Below the pieces are notes generated by a model. It was not told where the DNA came from and searched no databases. It saw only the letters and a program-made list of their open reading frames with translations. Position numbers and translations under genes: made by a program. Of a DNA stretch of 64,000 nt, positions 28,398 through 39,851 are shown in pieces. The DNA comes from Micromonospora matsumotoense (GTDB lineage Bacteria > Actinomycetota > Actinomycetes > Mycobacteriales > Micromonosporaceae), in NCBI RefSeq assembly GCF_900091525.1, contig NZ_FMCU01000006.1:310001-374000 (forward strand). Direction: 5' to 3'. Position 1 is the stretch's first letter; the number at the start of each line of letters is the position of its first letter.

Positions 28398-28694
28398 TCA
28401 GAGGGTGCGGTCGCGGATCCGTCCGAGCAGGTAGAGCGCGCCGCCGACGAGCAGGGTGGCCACCGTCGCCACCAGCACGAACGAGGTGATCCCGGCGACC
28501 ACCGGGTGACGTTCGCTGAATCGACTGCGGTCCCGCCAGCGCCAGAGCGACCGACGGGCCTGTCGGAGCGCCGGCACGGCCTCGACCAGCCCGGACAGCC
28601 GCCGGCCGAGGGTACGACGGGGCGGCTCCGGGTGGCGCATCCACTCAGGGAGCTCGACCCGGGCACGGTGCTCGGGCGGGGGCGGCGTGCTCAT
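28398..28694 (-). CDS. Small single-pass membrane protein with WMRxPE motif
   Basis: A 98-residue protein: Pro-rich N-terminus, ELPEWMRHPE (14-23), a basic stretch (RRTLGRRL, RSLWRWRDRSR) and a C-terminal helix (about 66-90, VAGITSFVLVATVATLLVGGALYLL). A strong AGGAG lies just before the ATG. It is probably in one transcript with the larger WMRxPE protein 130 bp downstream. No known function. Confidence 0.75.
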   Translation of the reverse strand: MSTPPPPEHRARVELPEWMRHPEPPRRTLGRRLSGLVEAVPALRQARRSLWRWRDRSRFSERHPVVAGITSFVLVATVATLLVGGALYLLGRIRDRTL

Positions 28695-28789
28695 GCTGCT
28701 CCTGGCGGCGACGGGAAGTCTTCGTGGTACGACGGCATTGTGCCCTGCGGTGGCGGGCGGGGTCGACCCGTCTGGCAGGCTTGGCGGTC

Positions 28790-29674
28790 GTGAACGGTGA
28801 CGGTCTGATCGTGGTCGACAAGCCCGGCGGCATGACGTCGCACGACGTGGTGGCGCGGATCCGCCGGTTGGCCCGGACCCGCCGGGTCGGGCACGGCGGC
28901 ACCCTCGACCCGATGGCCACCGGTGTGCTGGTGATCGGGGTCGGCCGGGCCACCCGGCTGCTGACGTACGTGATCGGGGCGGGCAAGAGCTACACCGCGA
29001 CGATCCGGCTCGGCCAGGCCACCGTCACCGACGACGCCGAGGGCGACGTGCTCGCCAGCACGCCCGCCGGGGAGCTGACCGACGCCGCGATCCGGGCCGC
29101 GTTCGTGCCGCTGACCGGTGAGATCGACCAGGTGCCCAGCGCGGTCAGCGCCATCAAGATCAATGGAGAGCGGGCGTACAAGCGGGTCCGGGACGGCGAG
29201 AGCGTCGAACTGCCCGCCCGGCGGGTCACCGTCTCCCGGCTGGACGTGCTGGCGATCCGTCGGGATACCCCGGACGTGGTCGACGTCGACGTCGACGTCG
29301 ACTGCTCGTCCGGGACGTACATCCGGGCGCTGGCCCGCGACGCCGGTCGGTCGCTCGGCGTCGGCGGGCACCTCACCGCGCTACGGCGGACCGCTGTGGG
29401 TAGTTTCACCCTGGCCGAGTCGGCCACCCTCGCGACCCTGGAACAGCGTGCGCCCGAGGTGGTCAACCTGCCCCTCGACACCGCCGCCGACCGGTACTTC
29501 TCCCGTCGGGAGGCCACCGCCGACGAGGCGAAGGTGCTCTCCCACGGCGGGCCGCTCGACCCGGTGGGCATCGCCGGGCCGTACGCCGTCTTCGGACCGG
29601 ACGGTGGGCTGATCGCTATCGTCAGCGAGCGGGACGGCCGGGCCCGCGCGGAGATCGTGCTCGCCCCGGCCTGA
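28790..29674 (+). CDS. truB: tRNA pseudouridine(55) synthase TruB
   Basis: A 294-residue enzyme that makes pseudouridine 55 in the T-loop of tRNAs. The start GLIVVDKPGGMTSHDVV and the catalytic Asp40 in HGGTLDPMATGVL are clear, as are GKSYTA and CSSGTYIRALARD. The C-terminus extends into a PUA-like region (LSHGGPLDP). GTG 28790 follows CAGGCT (28776-28781) by 8 nt and has no Shine-Dalgarno. It is divergent from the small membrane protein gene at 28694. Confidence 0.96.
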   Translation: MNGDGLIVVDKPGGMTSHDVVARIRRLARTRRVGHGGTLDPMATGVLVIGVGRATRLLTYVIGAGKSYTATIRLGQATVTDDAEGDVLASTPAGELTDAAIRAAFVPLTGEIDQVPSAVSAIKINGERAYKRVRDGESVELPARRVTVSRLDVLAIRRDTPDVVDVDVDVDCSSGTYIRALARDAGRSLGVGGHLTALRRTAVGSFTLAESATLATLEQRAPEVVNLPLDTAADRYFSRREATADEAKVLSHGGPLDPVGIAGPYAVFGPDGGLIAIVSERDGRARAEIVLAPA

Positions 29675-29808
29675 CCGGGCCACCGGCCGGCACGACCGGC
29701 GGACGACAGATGGACGGGACGGCGGGACGGGCACGGACGACGGCCGGGACTCCGGCGGCGGTGGGCACGGGTGGGAGCCGGTCAGCGGTGGAGCAGGAGA
29801 GGAGCGGC

Positions 29809-30735
29809 ATGCAGCGGTGGCGGGGGTACGAGGCGGCGCCCGGTGACTGGGGGCGGTCGGTCGTCACCATCGGCGTCTTCGACGGCGTGCACCAGGGACA
29901 CCAGGCGACCATCGGACACGCCGTGGCGCGGGCCCGGGAGCTGGGCGTCCAGTCGGTGGTGGTGACCTTCGACCCGCACCCGGCCGAGGTGGTCCGCCCC
30001 GGCGCGCACCCGGCCGTGCTCACCGAGCCCACCCGCAAGGCGGAGCTGATCGAGGCGCTCGGGGTCGACGTGCTCTGTGTGGTGCCGTTCACCGCCGAGC
30101 TGTCCCAGCTGCCGGCCGAGGCGTTCGTGCACGACATCCTGGTCGAGCACCTGCACGCCATGCTGGTCGTGGTGGGGGACAACTTCCGCTTCGGGCACCG
30201 GGCCGCCGGGAACGTGGCGCTGCTCGAACAGCTCGGCGGGACGTTCGGCTTCGGGGTGGAGAACGCCCCGCTGGTCGCCGCCGAAGGGACGGTCTTCTCC
30301 TCGACGTACATCCGGTCCTGCGTCGACGCGGGCGACGTGGCGGCGGCGGCGGCCGTGCTCGGTCGCCCGCACCGGCTCGAAGGGGTGGTGGTGCTGGGCG
30401 ACCAGCGCGGCCGGGAGCTGGGCTTCCCCACCGCCAACCTGCTCTGCCCGCCGCACGCGGCGGTGCCCGCCGACGGGGTCTACGCCGGCTGGCTGGTGCG
30501 TCGGGGGACCGAGCGGCTGCCGGCGGCCATCTCGATCGGCACCAACCCGACGTTCGCCGGCCGGGAGCGCCGGGTCGAGGCGCACGTGCTGGACTTCTCC
30601 GGCGACCTGTACGGCGAACGGGTCGCCCTGGACTTCGCCGCCCACCTGCGCGGCCAGATCCGGTACGACGCCATCGAACCGCTGCTCGTCCAGATGGCCG
30701 AGGACGTCGCGCGGACCCGCCAGGCGGTCGCCTGA
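29809..30735 (+). CDS. ribF: Bifunctional riboflavin kinase / FAD synthetase
   Basis: A 308-residue enzyme converting riboflavin to FMN and then FAD. The N-terminal adenylyltransferase has GVFDGVHQGH, FDPHPAEV, GDNFRFGH and SSTYIR; the C-terminal kinase has RGRELGFPTANL and GTNPTFAGRERRVEAHVLDF. ATG 29809 has an AGGAG ribosome site; the upstream in-frame extension is low-complexity. It lies between truB and rpsO as in many bacteria. Confidence 0.96.
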   Translation: MQRWRGYEAAPGDWGRSVVTIGVFDGVHQGHQATIGHAVARARELGVQSVVVTFDPHPAEVVRPGAHPAVLTEPTRKAELIEALGVDVLCVVPFTAELSQLPAEAFVHDILVEHLHAMLVVVGDNFRFGHRAAGNVALLEQLGGTFGFGVENAPLVAAEGTVFSSTYIRSCVDAGDVAAAAAVLGRPHRLEGVVVLGDQRGRELGFPTANLLCPPHAAVPADGVYAGWLVRRGTERLPAAISIGTNPTFAGRERRVEAHVLDFSGDLYGERVALDFAAHLRGQIRYDAIEPLLVQMAEDVARTRQAVA

Positions 30736-30811
30736 CGGGCCGTGCGGGGCGGTCCGCGACCCTCCGTCGCCCCGCCCGAGGGCCTTGACCGGGCGGTTCC
30801 GCGACGGGCTG

Positions 30812-30908
30812 GTAGTGTGGCGGTGACGTCGGATGACCGACGCGGGGCCTCGCGTGCCTGCACGACGCCGCGGGTGCGAGGTTCGTCCGTCCCCGGTCCG
30901 TTCGGACC
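30812..30908 (+). promoter_or_regulatory. Possible rpsO promoter and structured leader
   Basis: A TAGTGT box (30812-30817) precedes a leader of about 130 nt. It contains CCTCGC (30848-30853) / GCGAGG (30876-30881) and GGTCC-GTTC-GGACC (30895-30908). S15 often represses its own mRNA through leader structure; that is an inference here. Confidence 0.35.
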
Positions 30909-30952
30909 CGAACGACGGACACCAGTTGTCAACCCACCGAAACAGGGAGAAC

Positions 30953-31222
30953 ATGGCGCTCGACCAGGAAGCCAAGGCCAAGATCCGCACGGAGTACGCG
31001 ACCGCCGAGGGCGACACCGGTTCGCCGGAGGTCCAGGTCGCGGTCCTCACCAAGCGGATCGCGGAGCTGACCGAGCACCTGAAGGTGCACAAGCACGACC
31101 ACCACAGCCGCCGTGGGCTGCTGCTGCTGGTCGGTCGGCGCCGTCGGCTGCTCAACTACGTCCAGAAGAAGGACATCAGTCGCTACCGGTCGCTGATCGA
31201 GCGGCTCGGCCTGCGCCGATGA
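30953..31222 (+). CDS. rpsO: 30S ribosomal protein S15
   Basis: An 89-residue primary 16S rRNA-binding protein. It has [36 protein letters not shown] and the C-terminal [26 protein letters not shown]. The ATG follows cagggag. Upstream of pnp, as in many bacteria. Confidence 0.98.
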   Translation: MALDQEAKAKIRTEYATAEGDTGSPEVQVAVLTKRIAELTEHLKVHKHDHHSRRGLLLLVGRRRRLLNYVQKKDISRYRSLIERLGLRR

Positions 31223-31228
31223 CGTGAC

Positions 31229-31256
31229 GGGGGAGTGGCCGCTGGGTCGCTCCCCC
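31229..31256 (+). terminator. Hairpin after rpsO
   Basis: GGGGGAG (31229-31235) pairs with CTCCCCC (31250-31256) around a 14-nt loop, 6 nt after the rpsO stop. It could be an attenuator or an RNase processing site; pnp begins 187 nt further on. Confidence 0.55.
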
Positions 31257-31443
31257 GCTGGGCACCACCAGAAGAAGAGGGCCGCGCGACCACCCGAGAG
31301 GGAGCCGGTCAGCGTACCGGTCTCCGGTAGTGGCCCCCGGGCATCCCGGCATCATGCCGGCCACCCGGGCGCTTCGATCGAAGACCGGCCGTCTGAGCAG
31401 CTCCGGTGTCGTGCGCCCACGACGCGAAGGAGTACCGCCGCAC

Positions 31444-33846
31444 ATGACCGAGACCAACCTCGGCACCGAATCCCGTACCGCCGTGATCGACAACGGGTCC
31501 TTCGGCACCCGTGAGATCACCTTCTCCACCGGCCGGCTGGCCCGCCAGGCCGCCGGTTCCGTCGTCGCCCAGCTCGGCGAGACGGTCGTCCTCTCCGCCA
31601 CCACCGCCGGTAAGCACCCGAAGGAGCAGTTCGACTTCTTCCCGCTGACCGTCGACGTCGAGGAGCGGATGTACGCCGCGGGCCGCATCCCCGGCTCGTT
31701 CTTCCGCCGCGAGGGCCGGCCCAGCGAGGACGCCATCCTCACCTGCCGGCTGATCGACCGGCCGCTGCGCCCGTCGTTCGTCAAGGGCCTGCGCAACGAG
31801 GTCCAGGTCGTCGAGACCATCCTCGCGCTCGACCCGCAGCACCCGTACGACGTGGTCGCCATCAACGCGGCCTCGATGTCGACCAAGCTGTCCGGCCTGC
31901 CGTTCTCCGGCCCGATCGGGGCAACCCGGGTCGCGCACGTCGACGGCCAGTGGGTGGCCTTCCCGACCCTGGAGGAGTTGGCCCGCGCCACCTTCGACAT
32001 GGTGGTGGCCGGCCGCACGCTCGACGACGGCGACGTCGCGATCATGATGGTCGAGGCCGAGGCGACGCCGAACGCCGTCGCCCTGATCGCGGGCGGCGCG
32101 ACCGCCCCGACCGAGGAGATCGTCGCCAGCGGCCTGGAGGCCGCCAAGCCGGCGATCCGCGAACTGTGCCGGGCGCAGAGCGAGCTGGCCGAGGTGGCGG
32201 CCAAGCCGGTCACCGAGTTCCCGGTCTTCCTGGACTACCAGGACGACATCTACCAGGCGGTGGCCGAGCTGGTCCGCGCCGAGGTGGGCGAGGCGCTCCA
32301 GATCGCCGGCAAGGCCGACCGCGAGGAGGCCCTGGACCGGATCAAGGCCAAGGTCGCCGAGGAGCTCGGCGGTCGGTTCGAGGGCCGGGAGAAGGAGCTG
32401 TCCGCCGCCTTCCGGTCGTTGACCAAGTCCGAGGTCCGCAACCGGGTGCTGCGCGAGCAGGTCCGGATCGACGGCCGGGGTCCGCGCGACATCCGGGCGC
32501 TCACCGCCGAGGTCGGCGTGCTGCCCCGGGTGCACGGTTCCGCGCTGTTCGAGCGGGGTGAGACCCAGATCCTCGGGGTCACCACGCTGAACATGCTCCG
32601 GATGGAGCAGATGGTGGACACCCTCTCCCCGGAGAACCGCAAGCGCTACATGCACAACTACAACTTCCCGCCGTACTCCACCGGGGAGACCGGCCGGGTC
32701 GGCTCGCCGAAGCGGCGGGAGATCGGCCACGGCGCGCTGGCCGAGCGGGCGTTGCTGCCGGTGCTGCCGTCGCGCGAGGAGTTCCCGTACGCGATCCGAC
32801 AGGTGTCCGAGGCCCTCGGCTCCAACGGCTCGACCTCGATGGGTTCGGTCTGCGCCTCGACGCTGGCGCTGCTGTCGGCCGGTGTGCCGCTCAAGGCGCC
32901 GGTGGCCGGCATCGCGATGGGCCTCATCTCCGACGAGGTGGACGGCAAGACCCAGTACGTGACGCTGACCGACATCCTCGGTGCCGAGGACGCGTTCGGT
33001 GACATGGACTTCAAGGTCGCCGGCACGCCGGAGTTCGTCACCGCGCTCCAGCTCGACACCAAGCTCAACGGCATCCCGTCCGACGTGCTCGCCGCCGCGC
33101 TCCAGCAGGCGAACGAGGCCCGGCAGACCATTCTCGGTGTGATGCAGGCGGCGATCGAGTCGCCGGCCGAGATGTCGGACTACGCGCCGCGGGTCACCAC
33201 CGTCAAGATCCCGGTGGACAAGATCGGCATGGTGATCGGCCCGAAGGGGCAGACCATCAACGCCATCCAGGACGAGACCGGCGCCGAGATCTCCATCGAG
33301 GACGACGGCACGATCTACGTCGGCGCGACCAACGGCCCGTCGGCGCAGGCCGCCGTGGACCGGATCAACGGGATCGCCAACCCGACCCTGCCCAAGGCCG
33401 GCGAGCGGTTCCTCGGCACGGTGGTCAAGACCGCCGCGTTCGGCGCGTTCATCTCGCTGCTGCCCGGCCGGGACGGCCTGCTGCACATCTCCAAGGTGGG
33501 CGACGGCAAGCGGGTCGAGCGGGTCGAGGACTTCCTCAACGTCGGCGACAAGGTCGAGGTGGAGATCGCGGACATCGACGCCCGCGGCAAGATCTACCTG
33601 GACAAGGTCCGGCCGGAGGGCGCCGAGGCGCCGGCCGCCGGTGAGGCCGGCGAGGCCGCCGGTGGCGACCGGCCGGCCGGCCGGGGCGGCGACCGCGGTC
33701 CGCGTGACCGTGGGGACCGTGGCGGCGACCGGGGTGGTCGGGCCCCGTCCGGCGGCGAGCGTGGCCCGGAGCGCGGCGAGCGCCCGGGTGGCGGCGAGGG
33801 TGGCGACGGCGGCGAGCGTCCGCGTCGGCGTACCCGGCACAGCTGA
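31444..33846 (+). CDS. pnp: Polyribonucleotide nucleotidyltransferase (PNPase)
   Basis: An 800-residue phosphorolytic 3'-5' exoribonuclease. Two RNase PH domains (about 10-240 and about 340-560; [21 protein letters not shown] and [10 protein letters not shown]), KH domain ([18 protein letters not shown]) and S1 domain ([26 protein letters not shown]). The last 65 residues are an Arg/Gly/Asp-rich tail ([15 protein letters not shown]), typical of actinobacterial PNPases and probably RNA-binding. ATG 31444 has aaggag about 10 nt upstream. Confidence 0.97.
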   Translation: MTETNLGTESRTAVIDNGSFGTREITFSTGRLARQAAGSVVAQLGETVVLSATTAGKHPKEQFDFFPLTVDVEERMYAAGRIPGSFFRREGRPSEDAILTCRLIDRPLRPSFVKGLRNEVQVVETILALDPQHPYDVVAINAASMSTKLSGLPFSGPIGATRVAHVDGQWVAFPTLEELARATFDMVVAGRTLDDGDVAIMMVEAEATPNAVALIAGGATAPTEEIVASGLEAAKPAIRELCRAQSELAEVAAKPVTEFPVFLDYQDDIYQAVAELVRAEVGEALQIAGKADREEALDRIKAKVAEELGGRFEGREKELSAAFRSLTKSEVRNRVLREQVRIDGRGPRDIRALTAEVGVLPRVHGSALFERGETQILGVTTLNMLRMEQMVDTLSPENRKRYMHNYNFPPYSTGETGRVGSPKRREIGHGALAERALLPVLPSREEFPYAIRQVSEALGSNGSTSMGSVCASTLALLSAGVPLKAPVAGIAMGLISDEVDGKTQYVTLTDILGAEDAFGDMDFKVAGTPEFVTALQLDTKLNGIPSDVLAAALQQANEARQTILGVMQAAIESPAEMSDYAPRVTTVKIPVDKIGMVIGPKGQTINAIQDETGAEISIEDDGTIYVGATNGPSAQAAVDRINGIANPTLPKAGERFLGTVVKTAAFGAFISLLPGRDGLLHISKVGDGKRVERVEDFLNVGDKVEVEIADIDARGKIYLDKVRPEGAEAPAAGEAGEAAGGDRPAGRGGDRGPRDRGDRGGDRGGRAPSGGERGPERGERPGGGEGGDGGERPRRRTRHS

Positions 33847-33852
33847 GCAGTG

Positions 33853-33889
33853 ACCGGCCGGGTGACGACGACGTCGTCACCCGGCCGGT
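33853..33889 (+). terminator. 18-bp hairpin after pnp
   Basis: Arms 33853-33870 and 33872-33889 are exact complements with a single base at the centre. It starts 7 nt after the pnp stop and is followed by tgtctcctcc rather than a T-run. Confidence 0.78.
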
Positions 33890-33929
33890 GTGTCTCCTCC
33901 ACCCCTCGTCGCACGGAGAGCAGGTTTGC

Positions 33930-36295
<2,366 letters not shown>

Positions 36296-36387
36296 GCCGC
36301 TGGGCCGCGCCGGGCGTGTCCCGGGTCGGAGCCGGATGTCGTGGGGTGGTGTCGGCGAATTCGTTGGCGGTGCGCCGGGCCGACTCC

Positions 36388-36402
36388 TAGGCTGCCCCGG
36401 TG
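36388..36402 (+). promoter_or_regulatory. Leaderless promoter of GNAT gene (-10 TAGGCT)
   Basis: TAGGCT at 36388-36393, then 6 nt to GTG 36400; no Shine-Dalgarno. Confidence 0.5.
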
Positions 36403-36870
36403 CTGGATTCCGGACATACCGATAGGGCCGGGCGGCGGGTCACCCTGCGCCCGGTGGACGACGACAACTGGCGGGCGGTGGCCGATCTGGCCCCCCGCGA
36501 CGACCAGCGGGACTGGGTGCCGGCGCTGGCGGCCCGCTACCTGGTGCTGACCATGCGTTCCGACGTGTGGACGTCGTTGGCGGTGTACGCCGACGGGTCC
36601 GTGGTCGGCCACGTCATGTGGGGCGTGGACGACGACGGGTCCCGGTGGATCGGCGGGATGGTGGTCGACGCCGCCGAACAGGGCCGAGGGGTGGGCCGGG
36701 CCGCCGTGCGCACCCTCGCCGACTGGCTGGGCGGCCCGGACGCCGTCCACCCGGTCCGGTTGTCGTACCACCCGGACAACGCCGCCGCCGCCCGGCTCTA
36801 CACCTCGTTGGGTTTCGCGCCCACCGGTGTGGTGGAGGACGACGAACTGGTCGCCGAACTGCGCCGTTGA
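36400..36870 (+). CDS. GNAT family N-acetyltransferase
   Basis: A 156-residue acetyltransferase: VTLRPVDDDNWRAVADL at the start, the central IGGMVVDAAEQGRGVGRAAV with the acetyl-CoA loop (Q-x-x-G-x-G), and YHPDNAAAARLYTSLGFAPTG at the end. This resembles spermidine- or diamine-type acetyltransferases, but the substrate is undetermined. It is a monocistronic leaderless gene convergent with a VOC gene. Confidence 0.9.
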   Translation: MLDSGHTDRAGRRVTLRPVDDDNWRAVADLAPRDDQRDWVPALAARYLVLTMRSDVWTSLAVYADGSVVGHVMWGVDDDGSRWIGGMVVDAAEQGRGVGRAAVRTLADWLGGPDAVHPVRLSYHPDNAAAARLYTSLGFAPTGVVEDDELVAELRR

Positions 36871-36883
36871 CCCGTCGGTGGCG

Positions 36884-37264
36884 TCACTCCTGCGCGATCA
36901 CCGAGAGGATGTTGCCGGCCGGGTCGGTGAACCAGGCGATCGTCGGCCCGTTGTCGCGCATGATCCCCCGGTCGTCCTGCGGCAACCCCGGGTAGCGCGC
37001 GAACCGCACCCCGCGCGCGGTCAGCTCGTCGACCGCCCGGTCGACGTCGTCCACCGGGAAGTTGAGCACCGTGAACGCCGCCGGCACGTGGTCGGCCTTC
37101 GGGTAGACCACCACGTCCCGGTCGCCGGCCAGGTGCAGCATCAGCAGCCCACCGGGACCGCCGAGCTGGGACACCCGCAGGTCGAGGGTGTCGGCGTAGA
37201 ACTCCCGGGCCCGGTCGGTGTCGTCGGCCGAGAACCCGCTGAACGCCTTCGTCTCCCGGAACAT
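36884..37264 (-). CDS. VOC (glyoxalase/bleomycin resistance) family protein
   Basis: A 126-residue protein with the paired beta-alpha-beta-beta-beta modules of the vicinal oxygen chelate fold: [24 protein letters not shown] at the N-terminus and [12 protein letters not shown] at the C-terminus. ATG 37264 has a ggag ribosome site. The function of this subgroup is unknown; its metal site is not obvious. Confidence 0.85.
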   Translation of the reverse strand: MFRETKAFSGFSADDTDRAREFYADTLDLRVSQLGGPGGLLMLHLAGDRDVVVYPKADHVPAAFTVLNFPVDDVDRAVDELTARGVRFARYPGLPQDDRGIMRDNGPTIAWFTDPAGNILSVIAQE

Positions 37265-37337
37265 GGTCGTCTCCCTCACCGTCGGTGGCACCCCGCCGCC
37301 TTCGGTCTACCACGGCGGGCCGACAGAATCGGCCGGG

Positions 37338-37919
37338 TCAGGGCGTGTCAGTCGGCTCGGCGGGGACCGCCACGTGCAGCCGCACCTGGGGGACGAGCAT
37401 GTCGTCGACGTCCAGCGCGCGGGCGGCGCCGTCCAGCTCCCAACCGGTGCTGGTGAGGAACTTGCGGGTCGCCTCGTCGCCGTCGAAGGCCCAGGCCACC
37501 GCGCGGGTGAACCCGTCGGTGCGCCAGCCCTCCACGGCGGCGGAGAGCAGCCGGCTGCCGTGCCCGCGCCGACCCCAGCGCGGCTCCACCAGCAGGTCGG
37601 TCACCGCCACCACGCCGGTGCCCAGTGCCGCCGCCGGCTCGCCCGGGGCGAGCGCCTCGTCGTCCGCCGGCCCGGAAGCGGCGAAGCCCACCAGATAGGA
37701 TTGCTCGGCCTGTTCCACGGCGACGAGCACCCGGTGCGCGGCCGAGGGCGGCTCCTGCACCGCCGCGCTCCACCGCCGGGCGAGCCACGCCTCGTCCAGG
37801 TTGTCGAGCACGTGCCGGGGCAGCAGCCGACGGTACGCGACCCGCCAGGTCGCGAGCTGCACACGGGCGATCTCGGCGGCGTCCTCCGGACGCGCCGGGC
37901 GGACGAACCCCAGAGCCAT
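37338..37919 (-). CDS. GNAT family N-acetyltransferase
   Basis: A 193-residue acetyltransferase. It begins LGFVRPARPEDAAEIARVQLATWRVAYRRLLP and has VAVTDLLVEPRWGRRGHGSRLLSAAVEGW as the acetyl-CoA core and TRKFLTSTGWELDGAARALDVDD at the end. ATG 37919 follows TAGGCT (minus strand 37933-37928) by 8 nt. It is divergent from the mannosyltransferase-like gene 36 bp away, so the two promoters overlap. Confidence 0.9.
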   Translation of the reverse strand: MALGFVRPARPEDAAEIARVQLATWRVAYRRLLPRHVLDNLDEAWLARRWSAAVQEPPSAAHRVLVAVEQAEQSYLVGFAASGPADDEALAPGEPAAALGTGVVAVTDLLVEPRWGRRGHGSRLLSAAVEGWRTDGFTRAVAWAFDGDEATRKFLTSTGWELDGAARALDVDDMLVPQVRLHVAVPAEPTDTP

Positions 37920-37955
37920 GGCACGAAAGCCTAGGCCACAGCGAGGGAGACGACG

Positions 37956-39323
37956 GTGGCGCAGGGTGCCAGGCGGAGGACCGGGCAGGTCGTCGCGGTG
38001 GTGGTGCTCGCCGTCGCGGTGGCCGCCTTCCTCTCCGTGGCGGCCGTCCGGCACGGCTTCTTCGACCTGAAGGTCTACTACGGCGCGCTGACCTTCTGGG
38101 TCCACGACCACGGTGAGATCTACGACTACCTCAAGCCCGGCACCCAGTACGGCTTCACCTACCCCCCGTTCGCGGCGCTGGTGATGCTGCCGATGGCGTA
38201 CCTGCCGTGGCCGGCGGCGATCACCGTCAGCGTGGCCGCCACGGTGGTGGTCAGCGCGGTGCTGGTCTGGTGGCTGCTCGACCCGGTCGCCCGGCGGGCC
38301 GGCTGGACCCGCTGGTTCGTCCTGGCGGTGGCGCTCTGCCTGGCCGCCGCGTTCGAGCCGATGCGCGAGACGGTCAACTTCGGCCAGGTCAACATGCTGC
38401 TGCTCTTCCTGGTGGCGGTGGATCTGCTGCGGCTGCTGCCGGCCGGCAACCGGTGGGCCGGGGTCGGGATCGGGGTGGCCACCGCGATCAAGCTGACCCC
38501 GGGCGTCTTCATCGTCTATCTGCTGATCACCCGGCGGTTCCGGGCCGCCGGCACCGCCGTCGCCGCCTCGGCCGCCGCCACGCTGCTCGCCGCCGCCCTC
38601 TTCCCCGACGCGACCCGGGAGTTCTGGACCTCGGCGCTGTGGAACACCGACCGGGTGGGCGAGTTGGCGTTCGTGTCCAACCAGTCGCTGCGCGGGGTGG
38701 TGGCCCGGCTGAACCCGGAGCATCCGAGCACCCTGGCCTGGCTGGCGCTGGTGCTGGTCACCCTGGCCGTCTGGGCCTGGCGCTGCCGGGTCGCCGTGGC
38801 GGTCGGCGACGAGGCCACCGGGCTGGCGCTGACCGGCGCGCTGATGTGCCTGGTCAGCCCGGTCACCTGGGTGCACCACCTGGTCTGGTTGATCCCGGCG
38901 CTGATCCTGCTGGTCGACAACGCCGTCGCCGCGCCTGCCGGCGGCCTGCGGCGGCGGGCGCTGCTGGCCCTCGCGGTGGCCGGCTACGCGCTGCTGTGCA
39001 GCCGGATCGTCTGGGCCTGGGAGAAGGACTTCACCGGGATCACCGGCTTCCTGGGCAGCAACACCTACGTCTGGATCAGCCTCGCGCTGCTGGTGCTGCT
39101 GCCGATCCGTACCTGGGGCGCCCCGGTCGGCGGCCGGCCCGGCGGCCCGGCGGGGCCCACCGGCCGGGGTGGGGCGGCGCGGCCCGCCGGCCCGGCCGGT
39201 GCCGCGCAGCGGCCGGCCGGGTCAGCCGGGGAGCCGACCGGTGTAGCGCAGTTCGTCGAGGTGGACCGGGGGCCCGCCGCCGGCCAACGGCACCGGGTAG
39301 CGGGACCGCTGGCCGTCGGCTGA
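37956..39323 (+). CDS. GT87-type (DUF2029) polyprenol-phosphate-mannose mannosyltransferase
   Basis: A 455-residue membrane enzyme with about 10-11 helices. The loop FFDLKVYYGALTFWVHDHGEIYDYL, with an Asp in the first extracytoplasmic loop, and TYPPFAALVMLP, GQVNMLLLFLVAVDLL and HHLVWLIPALILL are typical of the alpha-1,2 mannosyltransferases that elongate lipid-linked glycans (PimE/Rv1459c-like). The GTG follows gagggag. The C-terminal 60 residues are Gly/Pro/Ala-rich, and its last 102 bp overlap the convergent acetyltransferase gene. Confidence 0.87.
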   Translation: MAQGARRRTGQVVAVVVLAVAVAAFLSVAAVRHGFFDLKVYYGALTFWVHDHGEIYDYLKPGTQYGFTYPPFAALVMLPMAYLPWPAAITVSVAATVVVSAVLVWWLLDPVARRAGWTRWFVLAVALCLAAAFEPMRETVNFGQVNMLLLFLVAVDLLRLLPAGNRWAGVGIGVATAIKLTPGVFIVYLLITRRFRAAGTAVAASAAATLLAAALFPDATREFWTSALWNTDRVGELAFVSNQSLRGVVARLNPEHPSTLAWLALVLVTLAVWAWRCRVAVAVGDEATGLALTGALMCLVSPVTWVHHLVWLIPALILLVDNAVAAPAGGLRRRALLALAVAGYALLCSRIVWAWEKDFTGITGFLGSNTYVWISLALLVLLPIRTWGAPVGGRPGGPAGPTGRGGAARPAGPAGAAQRPAGSAGEPTGVAQFVEVDRGPAAGQRHRVAGPLAVG

Positions 39324-39773
39324 CAGGCCGGCCCGCTCGTAGAACCGCCGGGCGCGGGCGTTGTCGGCCAGCACCCACACCCGGTACTCCCGCCAGCCGT
39401 TGGCCGCCAGCCCGTCCCGGGCGGCGGTGAACAGGGCCCGCGCGGTGCCGTCACCCCAGTGCGCCGGCTCCACGTAGATCGCCAGCAGTTCGCCGTACGT
39501 CGGGTCCAGGTCACCCCGGTCCTGGTTGTTGCGGTACGGGCCGAAGGTGGTGAATCCGGCCGGCACCCCGTCGATCTCGGCGAGCAGGGTGGTGAACGGG
39601 TGCTCCGGGTCGGCGGTGCCGACGTCCCGTCGGCGCTGCGCCCAGGCCACCGGGTTGAGCCGGACCAGCACCTCGGCCGGCATGATGCCGGCGTAACCGG
39701 CCTGCCAGCCGTGGATGTGCACCCGGGCGATCGCCTCGGCGTCGTCCGGCCCCTCGCGACGGATGGTGAGCAT
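39222..39773 (-). CDS. GNAT family N-acetyltransferase
   Basis: A 183-residue acetyltransferase: [31 protein letters not shown], central [26 protein letters not shown] and C-terminal [17 protein letters not shown]. The acetyl-CoA loop is degenerate (HWGDGTAR instead of Q/R-x-x-G-x-G/A), but the overall pattern is intact. Its 3' end overlaps the convergent GT87 gene by 102 bp. Confidence 0.88.
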   Translation of the reverse strand: MLTIRREGPDDAEAIARVHIHGWQAGYAGIMPAEVLVRLNPVAWAQRRRDVGTADPEHPFTTLLAEIDGVPAGFTTFGPYRNNQDRGDLDPTYGELLAIYVEPAHWGDGTARALFTAARDGLAANGWREYRVWVLADNARARRFYERAGLSADGQRSRYPVPLAGGGPPVHLDELRYTGRLPG

Positions 39774-39851
39774 GTGTCCGTTCTATGCGCCGGCGGGCGG
39801 TCGGTCCAGTGTCCGCTCCGGTGTCGTACCGCTGGTCTAGGGTCGTCGGCG

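Noticed and set aside
31309..33840. 843-codon antisense frame across pnp
   Set aside because: Shadow of a highly conserved gene; translation has no recognisable features.
31444..33846. C-terminal RGG-like tail of PNPase as a novel domain
   Set aside because: Such basic tails are usual for actinobacterial PNPases.
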